Origin: Desmonostoc muscorum LEGE 12446
GTDB lineage: Bacteria; Cyanobacteriota; Cyanobacteriia; Cyanobacteriales; Nostocaceae
Assembly: GCF_015207005.2 (NCBI RefSeq)
Contig: NZ_JADEXS020000001.1
Span: 1,612,001-1,676,000, forward strand
Direction of reading: 5' to 3'
Length of the DNA: 64,000 nucleotides
Shown here: positions 1-8,556 of the stretch, piece after piece
Numbering within the stretch: position 1 is the stretch's first letter
How the letters are laid out: each line of letters opens with the position of its first letter
The notes under the pieces: generated by a model
What the model was told of the DNA's origin: nothing
Databases searched by the model: none
The model's input: the letters and a program-made list of their open reading frames with translations, nothing else
Position numbers and translations under genes: made by a program

Positions 1-2
1 TT

Positions 3-737
3 TTTGACAATAATGGACGAGAACTTAGTGATACTCAACCACTCGCGGAGATTTTTCAAGACCGGGTGCAACATTTTGTATACATGAGTTCGGCGGGGGT
101 GTATCTCAAATCTGACCAACTCCCCCATATCGAAGGCGATGCAGTAGATCCGAAAAGCCGCCACTTGGGTAAACACGAAACTGAAGCTTATCTCACCCAA
201 TTGGGATTGCCCTTTACCTCTATTCGTCCTACTTACATTTACGGCCCACGTAATTATAATGACTTGGAAAGCTGGTTTTTTGACAGAATTGTGCGCGATC
301 GCCCCGTTCCTATCCCTGGAAATGGCTTGCATATCACCCAGTTAGGTCATGTCAAAGATTTAGCAAAGGCAATGACCCAAGTTTTGGGTAATCAACAAGC
401 TGTAAGAGAGATTTATAATATTTCTGGCGATCGCTTTGTCACTTTTGATGGTTTAGCCCGTGCTAGTGCCCTAGCGGCTGGTAAATCACCTGATGCTGTG
501 AAAATTGTCCATTATGACCCGAAGAAGTTTGATTTCGGCAAACGCAAGGCTTTTCCTATGCGGGTACAACATTTCTTTGCTTCGGTGAACAAAGCCCAAA
601 CAGAATTAAACTGGCATCCTGAATATGATTTGATTTCTGGATTACAAGATTCTTTGGAAAATGATTATCTCCCTTCTGGCCGGGATAAAGCTGAAGTTGA
701 TTTTTCTGTAGATGAGGAGATTTTACAAGCTGTTTAA
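3..737 (+). CDS. NAD-dependent epimerase/dehydratase, CSP41-like (5' end cut)
   Basis: The reading frame is open from base 3 to the stop at 737, so the N-terminal Rossmann part lies outside the window. The visible part has an extended short-chain dehydrogenase core: the YMSSAGVYL strand, then RPTYIYGPRNYND near the substrate pocket, and a C-terminal part ending in an acidic tail. Sequence character (KHETEAYL, RPTYIYGP, the conserved end) resembles cyanobacterial homologues of the chloroplast stem-loop RNA-binding protein CSP41, which keeps the epimerase fold but acts on RNA in plastids. Whether this copy is an enzyme or an RNA-binding protein cannot be told from the sequence. An internal GTG at 66 is not the likely start, because coding sequence continues upstream of it. 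Confidence 0.8.
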   Translation, partial: FDNNGRELSDTQPLAEIFQDRVQHFVYMSSAGVYLKSDQLPHIEGDAVDPKSRHLGKHETEAYLTQLGLPFTSIRPTYIYGPRNYNDLESWFFDRIVRDRPVPIPGNGLHITQLGHVKDLAKAMTQVLGNQQAVREIYNISGDRFVTFDGLARASALAAGKSPDAVKIVHYDPKKFDFGKRKAFPMRVQHFFASVNKAQTELNWHPEYDLISGLQDSLENDYLPSGRDKAEVDFSVDEEILQAV

Positions 738-806
738 TTGTGAGGTTTGTTGACCGAATAATTACGAATTATTCGGTCATGGGTAATGGGAAAAACCAAT
801 TACCTA

Positions 807-1553
807 TTACTCCTGATCAGGATTAATGCCCAATTCTCGCAACTTCGCCGCTAATTTATCGGCTCGTTGTCTTTCCTGTTCGGCTCGTCGCCTTTCTTGT
901 TCTAGCTGCGTAGAAATCCAATTTCCTGTTTCATCGTACCAACGTAACCACAGGCGATCGATACCTTCGTAAGCGCCTTGCCAAAGTCCTAAACCTAGCT
1001 GTATTCCTGGCATCCAGACTCTAGAAGTAGTTACATCTATTTCGTGATAACTATCTGCAACTAGTTGAAATGCTTGGAGTTTGTCAGTGTAGTGGTCAAA
1101 CACGATGTAGTAAGGAACTCGCAAAATCCGTTCATAAACTTCCCATTTGGTGGGCGGTTGGTTAACTTCCCGCAGAGTTTGTCCTAAGTCTTCTTTTTCA
1201 GTGCCAGGAGAAAGCAACTCTACCACTACAAAAGGAGCAACCCCTTCTTGCCAGATGACATAACTCATACGCAGGTTTTGCTGTTCGTAGAGACGCGAAA
1301 CTCCCACAGCAGCAAACCAGTCCGGGCGTTTGTACCACAGTGTATGCCGGAGGTCATAGTAAAGGTTTAAATCAGTGCCAACAAATACCTCTTGTACTGG
1401 GTAGTTTGGTGGAAAGAAGGTTTCCCGCAGAAGTTGGGGTTGAAAAAGGTGAAATTCGTCAGGCAAACCAGAGTCCTCAGGGTATTCACTGGGAAGATCA
1501 TACATGGTGGGTAGGGTTTCTTTTGGGGAGAGAGGCGGGTCTGTTTGGTACAT
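807..1553 (-). CDS. Uma2-family (DUF820) putative endonuclease
   Basis: 248-residue protein of the Uma2 family, which has a PD-(D/E)XK nuclease-like fold and is greatly expanded in cyanobacteria; no cellular role is established. The core is visible as RPDWFAAVGV (the Asp strand) followed by PFVVVELLSPGTEKED, then WEVYERILRVPYYIVFD. The usual ExK is ELLS here, as in many family members. The last ~35 residues are a charged coiled coil (QLEQERRRAEQERQRADKL), a common C-terminal addition in the Nostoc versions. It stands alone, converging with the epimerase gene upstream. A second family member lies at 35151-35747. Confidence 0.8.
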   Translation of the reverse strand: MYQTDPPLSPKETLPTMYDLPSEYPEDSGLPDEFHLFQPQLLRETFFPPNYPVQEVFVGTDLNLYYDLRHTLWYKRPDWFAAVGVSRLYEQQNLRMSYVIWQEGVAPFVVVELLSPGTEKEDLGQTLREVNQPPTKWEVYERILRVPYYIVFDHYTDKLQAFQLVADSYHEIDVTTSRVWMPGIQLGLGLWQGAYEGIDRLWLRWYDETGNWISTQLEQERRRAEQERQRADKLAAKLRELGINPDQE

Positions 1554-1969
1554 AAGGGGAATCCTGAGCGACTACTACTATTTTGGATTTTAAATTTTAG
1601 ATTTTAGATTGGAAATCGCTTTGTTGTGTCTGGGTTTTGGAATCTGTGTGTAGCAATCAATTTTGAAATTGGTACAATTTTAAGTTAACGGATTGCGGTA
1701 AAGGTTTGGCTAAAGTCAGACAATTTTGGATTTTGGATTTTGGATTTTCGATTTTTTCTACGGATAAATCCGCTTGTTCTGTACCATCAAGGAATAATTG
1801 GCCAAAAGAAAAATATTTTTTTATACCTGAGAAAGACGCGATAAATTGTGTCTTTAGTTTTTACTGGAACAGGAATTCAAATTTTCTCTATTAGTCAGGC
1901 AAACTTTTTTGATAATTGCCTCAATTTTAGTGAAATTAGTTTCTGAAAATACTATTGTTGGTTGATAAA
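1554..1969. other. Intergenic region with TTTTGGATT-type simple repeat
   Basis: About 415 bases between two divergently oriented genes. It contains two blocks of a short degenerate repeat, ATTTTGGATTTTAAATTTTAG-like at ~1579-1615 and TTTTGGATTTTGGATTTT at ~1725-1755. A 62-codon reading frame at 1706-1894 is made partly of this repeat and has no ribosome binding site, so it is not called. No promoter element was identified with confidence. Confidence 0.6.
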
Positions 1970-2848
1970 ATGAGCCAGGTTTTGCAATATCCACTCCATA
2001 ATATTTTAGAAGCCCGTGCCCGCTTGGGTGAAGGACCAATTTGGGATTCGATCAAAAAGCAACTTTACTGGATAGATATTTTTAACCATCGAGTGCATCA
2101 ATTTGACCCGGTAACGGGAAAAAATCGCTTTTTTGATGTGGGAGATGTGGTAGGTGCGATCGCCACAGCTGGTAAAGATAGATTAATTATGGCGCTGCGT
2201 CATCACTTGGCATTCCTCAACACCCAGACAGGTGAAGTTACGCCCATTTTGGAAATTGAAGGAAATCTGCCAAGTAATCGTCTCAACGATGGCAAATGTG
2301 ATTCCAAAGGTCGCTTTTGGTTCGGCTCAATGTCTTCTATAGAAAAGCCTGACGCTAGCCTCTATCGTTACGATACTGATGGCTCATTACATGTGATGGA
2401 AACAGGATTGACTATCTCTAATGGCTTGGGTTGGAGTCCGAATCAAGAAATTTTTTATTTGGCTGATTCTCCTAAACAAAAAATATATGCTTATGACTTT
2501 AATTCCGTAACAGGCAATATTAATAATCGCCGGATTTTTGTTGATTTAACTCATGAATCTTTCTACCCAGATGGGTTGACGATAGATAGCCAAGGAAATA
2601 TTTGGTCAGCTATGTGGAATGGATGGTGTGTGATTCGTTTTAATCGCAAAGGTGAAGAAATATTGCGGTTAAAGCTACCTGTTCCACTCGTAACGAGTTG
2701 CACCTTTGGCGGCGAAGATTTGCAAACACTTTACATCACCACTGGTTCAGTTGGACTCAGCCAAGCCGAGATTGACAAAAGTTTCTACTCAGGTGATTTG
2801 TTTGCTCTTGAAACTGATGTTACTGGATTACCTAGCTATGATTTTTAG
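1970..2848 (+). CDS. SMP-30/gluconolactonase/LRE family protein
   Basis: 292 residues from the ATG at 1970; a TTG 15 bases upstream is also in frame but less likely. Family members are six-bladed beta-propellers that hydrolyse sugar lactones using one divalent metal ion. Matching features are LGEGPIWD near residue 19 (metal-binding Glu), NRLNDGKCDSKGRFWFGSM (Asn/Asp of the active site), SNGLGWSPN, and FYPDGLTIDSQGNIWSAMWNGWCVIRF (the final Asp ligand). The likely reaction is aldonolactone to aldonic acid; the sugar is not predictable. It is followed convergently by a HicAB module with only a few bases between stops. Confidence 0.88.
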   Translation: MSQVLQYPLHNILEARARLGEGPIWDSIKKQLYWIDIFNHRVHQFDPVTGKNRFFDVGDVVGAIATAGKDRLIMALRHHLAFLNTQTGEVTPILEIEGNLPSNRLNDGKCDSKGRFWFGSMSSIEKPDASLYRYDTDGSLHVMETGLTISNGLGWSPNQEIFYLADSPKQKIYAYDFNSVTGNINNRRIFVDLTHESFYPDGLTIDSQGNIWSAMWNGWCVIRFNRKGEEILRLKLPVPLVTSCTFGGEDLQTLYITTGSVGLSQAEIDKSFYSGDLFALETDVTGLPSYDF

Positions 2849-3081
2849 GAATTAGATGACATAAACTCAAAGGAAAAGTTTGCCGTCAAAGGTTCTGGCA
2901 GTGGTTTTCCTTGTGCTTGGTAATCTTCAATCAATAGTTCCAAGACTTCCTCACCATTATTGAGAGCATCCGCGTAGGTATTTCCATGAGTGTGTGCATA
3001 GGGACCAAACTCAGGCAGGCTGACAATATACTTTTTATCTTCATCAGACCACTGAATTACAATACTATATTGTGATTTCAT
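2845..3081 (-). CDS. hicB: HicB-family antitoxin
   Basis: 78 residues starting at the ATG at 3081 (MKSQYSIVIQWSDEDKKYIV). A longer frame from 3225 is open only because it crosses the upstream toxin gene in another frame. The fold is the HicB partial RNase H-like domain: SLPEFGPYAHTHGNTYADALNNGEEVLELLIEDYQ. HicB proteins bind and neutralise HicA and usually repress their own promoter through a C-terminal DNA-binding part; this version is short and has no obvious HTH or RHH domain after the core. It overlaps hicA by four bases (ATGA), the usual sign of translational coupling. Its stop also overlaps the last codons of the convergent lactonase gene. Confidence 0.85.
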   Translation of the reverse strand: MKSQYSIVIQWSDEDKKYIVSLPEFGPYAHTHGNTYADALNNGEEVLELLIEDYQAQGKPLPEPLTANFSFEFMSSNS

Positions 3082-3308
3082 TCTTGTTCTCCTTTGTCTT
3101 CTTCTTCCTGCAATTGTTTTATTTCTAGCAGGGCATTTCTCACATCTTTTTCCTGGTAACGATCTGCATCTGCTCCATCTTTGCCAGATAAAGTGAGGCT
3201 GTAAAGTAGCAAAGGATGACTCCATACTGTATGACTACCTTTGCCACTTCGATAAGTGAATCCAGCTTTTAGGAGCATTGCTTTTAGTTCCCGAATTTTT
3301 TTGGGCAC
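3078..3308 (-). CDS. hicA: HicA-family mRNA interferase toxin
   Basis: 76 residues with the small double-stranded RNA-binding-like fold of HicA: KIRELKAMLLKAGFTYRSGKGSHTVWSHP. The GSH motif (His near residue 26) is the catalytic histidine used for ribosome-independent mRNA cleavage. The C-terminal end is rich in Glu/Lys (KQLQEEEDKGEQE) and longer than the minimal toxin. Between the core and the tail is a segment (LLLYSLTLSGKDGADADRYQEKDV) replacing the common 'tvPvHkgkelkkGtLrkIlk' strand, so the type is somewhat divergent. It is the first gene of the hicA-hicB pair. Confidence 0.85.
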   Translation of the reverse strand: MPKKIRELKAMLLKAGFTYRSGKGSHTVWSHPLLLYSLTLSGKDGADADRYQEKDVRNALLEIKQLQEEEDKGEQE

Positions 3309-3396
3309 TGTTAGAAATTTCTGGCTTAGCTACAAATATTTTGTGATTATTGTCTGAAAAAATTTTACATTTACGGTGACGATAGATTAGATGTTT

Positions 3397-3915
3397 TCAA
3401 TCAGCAGTGTTAGCTTTTTGCGGTAAGAGATAAATACCGCCAGATATTAACGTCAAAGCAACAGAAATCCAAAAGGCAATCAAAGATGCAATTTTCCAGG
3501 CTTCAGGTAGTGGCGCAATTAAAAGTGCGATCGCCACTATTTGACTAACAGTTTTGAGTTTACCCCAAATGTTCGCCCCGGTAATTGTCGTTTGATTCAC
3601 TCGCCAACCAGCGATCGCTAATTCCCGCGCTAAAATCAAAAACACTCCCCAAGCTGGCACTTTTCCCAGTTCAATCAACACCATTAATGGCGCAAGGACT
3701 AAAAATTTATCCACCAAGGGATCGAGAAACTTACCTAAATCACTAACTTGGTTGAGTTTCCGCGCTAAGTAACCATCTAACCAATCAGTCAATGCGGCGA
3801 CAAGAAAAATCGCCAAACATATCCACTTAGCTTGATCTGTGGGATTATATAAGCCGTAAAGCAGAAATGGTACACCCAGAAGGCGAGAGAAAGTAATCCA
3901 GTTGGGTAGAGTCAT
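3397..3915 (-). CDS. pgsA: CDP-diacylglycerol--glycerol-3-phosphate 3-phosphatidyltransferase
   Basis: 172-residue integral membrane enzyme that makes phosphatidylglycerol phosphate, the first committed step to phosphatidylglycerol, the only phospholipid of cyanobacterial thylakoids. The CDP-alcohol phosphotransferase signature is complete: DWLDGYLARKL, then G and two Asp in GKFLDPLVDK (D-x2-D-G-x2-A-R-x8-G-x3-D-x3-D) near residues 44-66. It starts MTLPNWITFSRLLGVPFLL, the standard N-terminus. Four to five further hydrophobic segments follow. The bases immediately 5' of the ATG (3916 onward) are a GAGGGGGAT simple repeat, so the ribosome-binding region is made of repeat. Confidence 0.92.
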   Translation of the reverse strand: MTLPNWITFSRLLGVPFLLYGLYNPTDQAKWICLAIFLVAALTDWLDGYLARKLNQVSDLGKFLDPLVDKFLVLAPLMVLIELGKVPAWGVFLILARELAIAGWRVNQTTITGANIWGKLKTVSQIVAIALLIAPLPEAWKIASLIAFWISVALTLISGGIYLLPQKANTAD

Positions 3916-4030
3916 TGAGGGGGATGAGGGGATGAGGGGGATGAGGGAGATGAGGGGGATGAGGGAGATGAGGAAGATAAAGAAGTAGTATTTTCTTTCT
4001 TATCTCCCTCATCTTCCCCATCTCCCCACT
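3916..4030. repeat. GATGAGGGGGATGAGG simple repeat with complementary arm
   Basis: From 3916 to ~3980 the sequence is a tandem 9-bp purine repeat (GATGAGGGG/GATGAGGGA variants). After a spacer containing AAGAAGTAGTATTTTCTTTC, the complementary pyrimidine form (CTCCCTCATCTTCCCCATC) follows at ~4000-4028, so transcripts could fold into a long hairpin. It sits between the divergent pgsA and ammonia-lyase genes. The same repeat, including the AAGAAGTAttttcTTC centre, occurs inside a gene at 28318-28376, and a short copy lies at the start of the gene at 58541. Confidence 0.85.
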
Positions 4031-4083
4031 CTCTCCCTAAGCGTGGGAAAATCTGTTTTCTGAAGCTCTCCTAAAACAATACT

Positions 4084-5505
4084 ATGACTCAACACACAGA
4101 CTCGGAATTTCGCATTGAACGGGATTCAATGGGCGATCGCCAAATTGCTAGTAGCGTTTATTACGGTATTCAAACGCTACGAGCAATAGAAAACTTTCCC
4201 ATCAGCGGTATCAAGCCTTTACATACTTACGTAGATGCTTGTCTACTAATTAAAAAAGCTACAGCAATTGTGAATGGAGAACTCAGTTGCATTCCCGAAG
4301 ATATTAGTCAGGCGATTGTGCAAGCAACTGATGAAATCTTAGCCGGGAATTTGCGCGAACAATTTGTTGTGGATGTTTATCAAGCGGGTGCTGGAACTTC
4401 TCACCACATGAATGTCAATGAGGTTCTGGCAAATCGCGCCTTAGAAATTCTGGGTGACGAAAAAGGCAATTATAAACGTGTTAGTCCCAATGACCACGTT
4501 AACTATGGGCAGTCTACCAATGATGTGATTCCGACGGCAATTAGAATTGGTGGTTTATTGGCACTTTCTCATACATTACACCCAGCTTTAGAGGAGGCGA
4601 TCGCGTCCTTAGAAAACAAAGCTGTGGAATTTCAAGATATCGTTAAATCCGGCAGAACTCACTTACAAGACGCTGTACCTGTGCGTTTGGGTGAAAATTT
4701 TCGGGCTTGGGCGCAAATTCTCACAGAACACCAAAATCGGATTTACACCGCCTCCGGGGATTTGATGGTCTTGGGTTTGGGAGGTAGTGCAGCAGGAACG
4801 GGATTAAATACTCATCCTCTGTATCGCGCCCGTGTCGTGGAAGTTCTCTCGGAATTGATTGACACTCCATTAGAACCTGCACCGCATCTCATGGCAGCAA
4901 TGCAGAGTATGGCACCATTTGTCAACGTTTCTGGTGCTTTGCGGAACTTAGCCCAGGATTTAGCCAAAATATCTCATGACTTGCGGTTGATGGATTCGGG
5001 GCCAAAAACTGGTTTGAAAGAAATTCAACTGCCCCCAGTGCAACCAGGTTCCTCAATTATGCCAGGGAAATATAACCCAGTGATGGCAGAGATGACATCA
5101 ATGGTATGTTTTCAGGTGATGGGTTATGACAATGCGATCGCCTTAGCCGCACAAGCCGGACAATTAGAACTAAATGTGATGATGCCGCTAATTGCCTATA
5201 ACCTAATTCACAGCATCGAAATTCTGGGTAATACCATCGCCGCACTCACCAAACGTTGCATCCAGGGAATTACAGCCAACAAAGAACGTTGTTTAGCATA
5301 CGCCGAAGGCAGTTTAGCTTTAGTAACCGCACTCAATACCCACATCGGTTATTTAAATGCCGCAGCTGTCGCCAAAGAATCTTTAGAAACTGGTAAATCC
5401 CTACGGCAAATCGTCCTAGAACGAGGATTGATGAGTGAAACAGACTTAGCCACAGTATTAGATTTAGAACAAATGAGTGCTATCTTACCTCTGAGTCCAG
5501 AATAA
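4084..5505 (+). CDS. aspA: Aspartate ammonia-lyase (aspartase/fumarase superfamily)
   Basis: 473 residues, near the usual 465-475. The superfamily signature GSSIMPGKYNPVMAE is present near residue 323, with the catalytic serine in the flexible SS loop; THLQDAVP and SPNDHVNYGQSTNDV supply substrate-binding residues. Features nearer to aspartase than class II fumarase are AGQLELNVMMPLIAYN, GITANKERC and the C-terminal ETGKSLRQIVLERGLMSE. The reaction is L-aspartate to fumarate plus ammonia. PGK (fumarase-like) rather than PAK in the signature leaves some doubt. It stands alone, divergent from pgsA; no operon partner is evident. Confidence 0.82.
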   Translation: MTQHTDSEFRIERDSMGDRQIASSVYYGIQTLRAIENFPISGIKPLHTYVDACLLIKKATAIVNGELSCIPEDISQAIVQATDEILAGNLREQFVVDVYQAGAGTSHHMNVNEVLANRALEILGDEKGNYKRVSPNDHVNYGQSTNDVIPTAIRIGGLLALSHTLHPALEEAIASLENKAVEFQDIVKSGRTHLQDAVPVRLGENFRAWAQILTEHQNRIYTASGDLMVLGLGGSAAGTGLNTHPLYRARVVEVLSELIDTPLEPAPHLMAAMQSMAPFVNVSGALRNLAQDLAKISHDLRLMDSGPKTGLKEIQLPPVQPGSSIMPGKYNPVMAEMTSMVCFQVMGYDNAIALAAQAGQLELNVMMPLIAYNLIHSIEILGNTIAALTKRCIQGITANKERCLAYAEGSLALVTALNTHIGYLNAAAVAKESLETGKSLRQIVLERGLMSETDLATVLDLEQMSAILPLSPE

Positions 5506-5535
5506 AAACAACGATTCTGCATGATATCAAAATCC

Positions 5536-5590
5536 TTGTAGAGACGTAGCAGTGCTACTTGTAGAGACGTAGCAGTGCTACGTCTCTACA
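5536..5590. repeat. Direct 23-bp repeat ending in a perfect palindrome
   Basis: The sequence TTGTAGAGACGTAGCAGTGC begins at 5536 and again at 5559, a 23-bp period. The second copy runs into its own complement, giving 15-bp perfect arms (5560-5574 and 5576-5590) around one central base. It lies between the convergent ammonia-lyase and cation ATPase genes and could act as a bidirectional transcript end, although no long T run follows on either strand. Confidence 0.8.
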
Positions 5591-5660
5591 TCTGGATGTG
5601 TACCACAATTGGGCAACGCCATAAAAACACATAGATTACAAGGCAATAGGGTTACCCTAT

Positions 5661-8408
5661 TTAATTTGGTGGATCAAAACGATTCACCACCGCAGCCCAC
5701 AAAATCATTGGTGAACCTACTGCTAAACACAACAACCACTGCTGTAAATTTAATGGTGCTGTTTCAAAAACTTCATTAATTAATGGCATATGAGCAAAGA
5801 CAATTTGCAAAATAATTGCCCCGATAATCCCAAATCCAATGGCGGGTATATCGACATTTTCTTTAATTGTACCATCCATTTTTGCAATCAAATTCGGGAT
5901 TAATTGACTAATGCTCAATAAATAAAATATCCGTCCGGCAATTAAAGAATTAATCGCCATTGTTCGGGCTAAATCTATATTACCTGTGGTCTGACGAATA
6001 TACTCAAATACTCCAAATATCACAATCCAGTTAAACAGAGAAATTGCCAAAATTCTTTTTAAACGACTGTCTGACAGTAACGGTTCATTGGGATGACGCG
6101 GTGTTTGTTGCATGACATTTTGCGCTTTTGGCTCAAAGGCTAAAGGCACTGTCATAGTGATGGAATTGAGCATATTTAACCACAGAACTTGTAAAGATAA
6201 AATTGGTAAATCTCTGGCTAATAATGTGCTAATTAAAATTGTCATGGATTCGCCACCATTGACGGGCAAAATAAAGCAAATTGCTTTGAGTAGGTTTTTA
6301 TATACTGCCCTTCCTTCTTCCACAGCAGCTTCAATGGAGGCAAAATTATCATCGGTAAGTAGCATATCGGCGGCTTCTTTGGCGACTTCTGTACCAGCGC
6401 CACCCATCGCAATACCGATATCTGCTTGTTTTAAAGCAGGTGCATCGTTGACGCCATCTCCTGTCATGGCGACGATTTCACCTTTTGATTGCAAGGCTTC
6501 AACTAAACGCAGTTTTTGTTCTGGGGCGACGCGGGCAAAAACTACACCTTCTTGGGCAACTTGGGCGAGTTCTATTTGATCCATTTTTGCTAGTTCTGCA
6601 CCTGTGAAAGCCAGAACTGAACCATTTTTGTTGATGCCCATGCGGCGGGCGATCGCTTGGGCTGTAATCGCATGATCGCCAGTAATCATTTTTACCTGGA
6701 TTCCAGCTTCCTGACAGGCTTGCACTGCCTTAATGGCACTCTCACGCGGCGGATCGATCATTCCCTGCAAGCCGATGAAAATTAACCCAGTCGCAATATC
6801 TGGATGATCCACCGTATTTTGTCCATCGGGTACTGCTTTTTTGGCCAAAGCTAATACCCGTAAGCCTTGCCGTGCCATAATATTGACTTCCCGCTCGATG
6901 GTAGTTTGTTGTAACGTTTCTACACAATCTAACGGGCGGGGTTGTCCCTGGGTGTTCAACATCAAGGTGCAGCGCTGGAGAATTGCCTCCACTGAACCCT
7001 TGACATAGATAGTCTTACCTTGGGGTGTGGCGTGCAATGTCGCCATGTATTGAAAGTCGGATTCAAAGGGAATTGCATCTAGCCTGGGCATTTGTTTGAC
7101 TAGGGTTGGCTGACTAAAACCTACTTTGTTTGCTGATGCAATTAACGCCCCCTCTGTGGGATCTCCCATGACTACCCACCTACCATTCTTTTTCTCTAAT
7201 TGCGAGTCGTTACACAACAACCCGGCAACTAGGCATTCTTGCAAACCCCGATCGCTGTTGAGGTTCACTGGCTTGTCATCGATCAAGATTTCACCGTCTG
7301 GTGTGTAACCTATACCACTGACAGTATATTGATGTCCCCCGACATAAATTGCTTGTACTGTCATCTGGTTTTCTGTCAAAGTCCCAGTTTTATCAGAACA
7401 AACAACAGTTGCACTCCCCAAGGTTTCCACGGCTGGCAATTTGCGAATAATCGCGTTGCGTCGTGCCATGCGGGAAACACCGATGGCTAAGGTGACTGTA
7501 ACTACTGCTGGTAATCCTTCAGGGATGGCACTGACTGTTAAAGCCACTGCTGCTTCTAAAGCTTCTTGAAAACCTCGAAAGCTTAATCCCACCGCGAAGC
7601 AGAGGGTTGCTAAACCTAAGACCATATACAGCCAATTATGGCTAAATTTATCGAATTTTCTGGTTAATGGTGTGGAAATATCGGTGTGTTGTTCCATTAA
7701 CTGTGAAATCCGCCCGGTTTCCGTGGTGTTACCTGTGGCAACTACAATACCAGTACCTTGCCCAAAGGTAACGAAGCCACCGGCATAAGCCATGTTTTTA
7801 CGTTCGGCTAAAGCAGTATCCGCCTTAATAATTTGAGTATTTTTTTCTACTGCTAGAGATTCACCGGTTAAGGCAGATTCATCTATCTGTAAATTTTTTA
7901 CTTGAATTAGCCGTAAATCTGCCGGGACTTTATCGCCAGAAGTTAGTAAAACAATATCCCCAGGCACTAACTCACCGGAAGCAATGCGTATTTTTTGACC
8001 GTCACGGATGACGGTGGCTTCTGTGGTGATGGCTTTGGCAAGGGCGGCGATCGCACCTTCGGCTTTCGATTCTTGGACAAACCCAATGATCGCATTGGTG
8101 GTAGTCACGCCCCAAATGACGCTAGCGTTTACCAAGCTACCAGTTAATGCCTTGACTAAACCCGCACACAACAAAATAATCAACAGCGGTTGGTTAAATT
8201 GCAGTAAAAATTTTAACCACCAAGGTTTGCTTTTCTTGCCTGTGAGTTCGTTTGCCCCCACCTCAGATAATAGCTTTTGGGCTACTGCACTGCTTAAGCC
8301 ATTGTCAGCATCACTATGTAAACGGGCGATCGCTTCGGGAATCTCCAAAGTATGCCAAACAGGGGAATGCTTCTCTTCGGGTGCGATGGTAGATACTGCC
8401 TGTGCCAT
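5661..8408 (-). CDS. P2-type cation-transporting ATPase (probably Ca2+)
   Basis: 915 residues from the ATG at 8408, which has AAGG about ten bases upstream; an ATG 39 bases further upstream is in frame but lacks such a site. Domains in order: N-terminal cation ATPase domain, TM1-2, actuator domain with TGES (~residue 182), TM3-4 with IPEGLPA (~296), phosphorylation site DKTGTLT (~339), nucleotide domain, hinge [22 protein letters not shown] (~645), and C-terminal transmembrane domain. This is the P2A/P2B-like bacterial layout of calcium or mixed cation exporters. Ion selectivity is an inference. No metal-sensor gene is adjacent. Confidence 0.9.
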   Translation of the reverse strand: MAQAVSTIAPEEKHSPVWHTLEIPEAIARLHSDADNGLSSAVAQKLLSEVGANELTGKKSKPWWLKFLLQFNQPLLIILLCAGLVKALTGSLVNASVIWGVTTTNAIIGFVQESKAEGAIAALAKAITTEATVIRDGQKIRIASGELVPGDIVLLTSGDKVPADLRLIQVKNLQIDESALTGESLAVEKNTQIIKADTALAERKNMAYAGGFVTFGQGTGIVVATGNTTETGRISQLMEQHTDISTPLTRKFDKFSHNWLYMVLGLATLCFAVGLSFRGFQEALEAAVALTVSAIPEGLPAVVTVTLAIGVSRMARRNAIIRKLPAVETLGSATVVCSDKTGTLTENQMTVQAIYVGGHQYTVSGIGYTPDGEILIDDKPVNLNSDRGLQECLVAGLLCNDSQLEKKNGRWVVMGDPTEGALIASANKVGFSQPTLVKQMPRLDAIPFESDFQYMATLHATPQGKTIYVKGSVEAILQRCTLMLNTQGQPRPLDCVETLQQTTIEREVNIMARQGLRVLALAKKAVPDGQNTVDHPDIATGLIFIGLQGMIDPPRESAIKAVQACQEAGIQVKMITGDHAITAQAIARRMGINKNGSVLAFTGAELAKMDQIELAQVAQEGVVFARVAPEQKLRLVEALQSKGEIVAMTGDGVNDAPALKQADIGIAMGGAGTEVAKEAADMLLTDDNFASIEAAVEEGRAVYKNLLKAICFILPVNGGESMTILISTLLARDLPILSLQVLWLNMLNSITMTVPLAFEPKAQNVMQQTPRHPNEPLLSDSRLKRILAISLFNWIVIFGVFEYIRQTTGNIDLARTMAINSLIAGRIFYLLSISQLIPNLIAKMDGTIKENVDIPAIGFGIIGAIILQIVFAHMPLINEVFETAPLNLQQWLLCLAVGSPMILWAAVVNRFDPPN

Positions 8409-8556
8409 AGTTAATACCTTATTTATGGTGTTAATTATTTTTAACACTAAAAATTAGTGTCAATTAAAATTAAACACTAATTTATTTTGATAATAATCAT
8501 AATTACTTTCGATGCTTGCTCAGGGGTGATAGAAGTGAGTATGCTTGCCGTAATGG

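Noticed and set aside
1706..1894. 62-codon frame upstream of the lactonase gene
   Set aside because: Begins in a TTTTGGATT simple repeat; composition is not protein-like.
5536..5590. Possible CRISPR-like repeat
   Set aside because: Only two copies, no spacers of regular length, and the second copy is part of a palindrome.
6112..8457. Several long plus-strand frames opposite the cation ATPase gene
   Set aside because: Antisense shadows of a gene with complete family motifs.
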